DNA of 64,000 nucleotides from Polynucleobacter parvulilacunae (GTDB taxonomy: Bacteria; Pseudomonadota; Gammaproteobacteria; Burkholderiales; Burkholderiaceae): the NCBI RefSeq assembly GCF_018881715.1, contig NZ_JACVPW010000001.1, positions 335,337 through 399,336 on the forward strand, written 5' to 3'. The translations under genes and the position numbers were made by a program. Numbering within the stretch: position 1 is the first letter of the stretch; every line of letters starts with the position of its first letter. Positions 62,302-64,000 of this stretch are shown piece by piece. The notes below the pieces were generated by a model. It was not told the DNA's origin. It ran no database searches and saw nothing but the letters and a program-made list of their open reading frames with translations.

Positions 62302-64000
62302 TCCAGTAGGCTTGCCAGCTGACGACGGGTATCTTCAACGCTTTGACCGCGGCGTTTAGCCAAATCTTCAACTTGATCATCTGAAAGCTTACCTACATTG
62401 AAGTAGCGGGCATCTGGGTGAGCTAAATAGAAACCGCTCACGCTAGAAGCTGGATTCATAGCCATGGATTCAGTCAGAGTCATACCAATATCTTCAGAAC
62501 CAATTACGCGTAACAAATCTTGTTTAACCTCATGCGCAGGGCAAGCAGGATAACCAGGTGCCGGACGAATACCGCGGTACTCCTCATTGATCATCTGATC
62601 ATTAGTCAAAATCTCATCAGTTGCATAGCCCCAGAGATCGGTACGGACACGATGGTGCAAGAGTTCAGCAAAAGCTTCTGCCAAACGATCAGCTAAGGCC
62701 TTCAACATAATGGCGCTGTAGTCATCATGCTTTGCCTGAAACTCAGCCACTTTCTTTTCAACACCATGACCCGTGGTGACAGCAAAGCAACCAAGGTAAT
62801 CAGCAACACCAGAATCTTTTGGTGCAACGTAATCAGCCAAGCAACGATTAGGTCTACGAACACCGTCTACAACCGGACGCTCAGACTGCTGACGCAAGTT
62901 GTGCCATACAAACAAAGGATGCTCTCGAGCTTCATCGCTATATAAAACAATGTCATCACCAACCGTATTCGCTGGATAAAAAGCAACAACGGCATCGGCC
63001 TGTAGCCACTGACCTTTAATCAGTTTATCGAGTAATGCTTGAGCATCTGCAAATACCTTGCGCGCCTCAACCCCAACAATTTCATCGTCCAGGATGGCCG
63101 GAAACTTACCAGCCAAATCCCAAGTCTGGAAGAATGGTGTCCAGTCGATGTATTTAGCAATATCACTCAGCGCAAAGTTTTTAAATACACGACGGCCAAT
63201 AAACTTCGGCTTTTCTGGAACATAAGCAGACCAGTCGATCATCTCGCGATTCTTGCGAGCCGCCTGTAATGAAATGGTTGGTGCAGCCTTCTTGTTCGCA
63301 TGTTGCTCGCGAATTCGGACATAGTCATCACGCAAATCTTGAATAAATTTCTTGGCACTTTCATCCGAAAGCAAACTAGAGGCAACAGATACCGAGCGAG
63401 ATGCATCAGGTACGTACACCACAGGGCCATCGTAGTGCGGGGCGATCTTCACAGCAGTATGCACACGAGAAGTAGTTGCTCCACCAATCATCAAAGGAAT
63501 TTGGCGCTCACGGAACCAATCGTCACGCTGCATCTCTTGTGCAACATAAGTCATCTCTTCTAATGAAGGAGTAATCAGCCCAGATAAACCAACAATGTCG
63601 GCATTCTCTTCCTTGGCGCGCTTCAAAATTTCAGCACAAGGAACCATCACACCCATATTGGCTACTTCAAAGTTATTACATTGCAGAACAACAGTCACAA
63701 TATTTTTACCAATATCGTGCACGTCACCCTTCACGGTAGCCATCACAATCTTGCCCTTGGCCTTGGCTTCGCCACCAGCAGCAATATGTTGACGTTTCTC
63801 TTCCTCAATGTATGGAATCAAAATTGCAACGGCTTGCTTCATCACGCGGGCGCTCTTCACCACTTGAGGCAAGAACATTTTGCCGGCACCAAACAAATCG
63901 CCAACGACATTCATGCCATCCATGAGTGGGCCTTCAATCACTTCGATTGGTCTGCCACCACCACCCATGATTTCTGCGCGTAATTCTTCGGTATCTTCTT
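62298..64000 (-). CDS. metH: Cobalamin-dependent methionine synthase, C-terminal part (cut by window end)
   Basis: MetH transfers the methyl group of methyltetrahydrofolate to homocysteine through cobalamin. The frame is open to base 64000, so at least 566 residues are visible of a roughly 1230-residue or split enzyme. They include the cap helices ([20 protein letters not shown] in parts: [10 protein letters not shown]), the B12 domain with the cobalt-ligating His in [11 protein letters not shown] and [10 protein letters not shown], and the SAM-binding reactivation domain ([15 protein letters not shown], as [10 protein letters not shown]). The start and any B12 riboswitch would lie outside the window. 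Confidence 0.97.
   Translation of the reverse strand, partial: EDTEELRAEIMGGGGRPIEVIEGPLMDGMNVVGDLFGAGKMFLPQVVKSARVMKQAVAILIPYIEEEKRQHIAAGGEAKAKGKIVMATVKGDVHDIGKNIVTVVLQCNNFEVANMGVMVPCAEILKRAKEENADIVGLSGLITPSLEEMTYVAQEMQRDDWFRERQIPLMIGGATTSRVHTAVKIAPHYDGPVVYVPDASRSVSVASSLLSDESAKKFIQDLRDDYVRIREQHANKKAAPTISLQAARKNREMIDWSAYVPEKPKFIGRRVFKNFALSDIAKYIDWTPFFQTWDLAGKFPAILDDEIVGVEARKVFADAQALLDKLIKGQWLQADAVVAFYPANTVGDDIVLYSDEAREHPLFVWHNLRQQSERPVVDGVRRPNRCLADYVAPKDSGVADYLGCFAVTTGHGVEKKVAEFQAKHDDYSAIMLKALADRLAEAFAELLHHRVRTDLWGYATDEILTNDQMINEEYRGIRPAPGYPACPAHEVKQDLLRVIGSEDIGMTLTESMAMNPASSVSGFYLAHPDARYFNVGKLSDDQVEDLAKRRGQSVEDTRRQLASLLD

Overview
The window looks like ordinary core chromosome from a small-genome betaproteobacterium of the Burkholderiaceae, most likely Polynucleobacter or a close freshwater relative. 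This rests on betaproteobacterial gene orders (lptB-hpf-ptsN-hprK-rapZ; ispE-tRNA-Gln-prs-rplY-pth; gshA-gshB-EIIA(Man)-ptsH-ptsI; ctaC-ctaD-ctaG-DUF2970-ctaE), family markers such as DUF1840, DUF2909 and DUF2970, a moderate AT-leaning composition, and very short intergenic gaps. No gene-free stretch exceeds about 265 bases. I see no prophage, insertion sequence, CRISPR array or rRNA. The species assignment is inference.

Layout. 1-3 kb: uvrA (cut by the left edge) and a CPA2 cation/proton antiporter. 3-9.5 kb: Kdo/LPS export genes kdsD-kdsC-lptC-lptA-lptB, then hpf-ptsN-hprK-rapZ; rpoN, usually between lptB and hpf, is absent here. 9.4-11.4 kb: mutY and mutM. 11.4-16.4 kb: a fused TPR-LolB protein, ispE, tRNA-Gln, prs, rplY, pth. 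16.4-20.5 kb: ferredoxin, coaD, rsmD and a pair of M16 peptidases. 20.6-22.5 kb: ftsY and rpoH, the latter behind a perfect CIRCE operator. 22.5-31.5 kb: the aa3/caa3 cytochrome c oxidase and heme A assembly region. 31.7-38.9 kb: a BioC-like methyltransferase, comF, trmL, gpsA, secB, grxC, a rhodanese, gpmA, ctpA, moeB/thiF. 39-43.7 kb: ptsI, ptsH, EIIA(Man), gshB, gshA. 43.8-46.6 kb: an amtB-glnK-porin operon behind two NtrC-like boxes. 46.9-54 kb: ubiK, a lipoprotein, lipA, lipB, DUF493, a hydrolase, a 2Fe-2S ferredoxin, VanZ, birA, coaX, hldE/rfaE2. 54-59 kb: a coupled run of glutathione peroxidase, FAD oxidoreductase, DUF1365, Cfa and SDR. 59-64 kb: dsbA, SPOR protein, argS, DUF1840 and the 3' part of metH.

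How the parts connect. The regulatory PTS (EI, HPr, EIIA-Man, EIIA-Ntr, HPr kinase) is present without any sugar permease in the window. The nitrogen operon has good NtrC boxes, but I find no sigma-54 promoter next to it and rpoN is missing from its usual place. Glutathione synthesis (gshA/B), glutaredoxin and a periplasmic glutathione peroxidase point to thiol-based peroxide defence, the last linked to a membrane-lipid-modification module. The best leads are the NtrC/rpoN puzzle, the CIRCE operator on rpoH, the cysteine-free TPR-LolB fusion, the peroxidase-lipid operon, and two unusual local DNA structures (a slippage-prone repeat before DUF493 and a 13-bp perfect hairpin inside the SDR gene).
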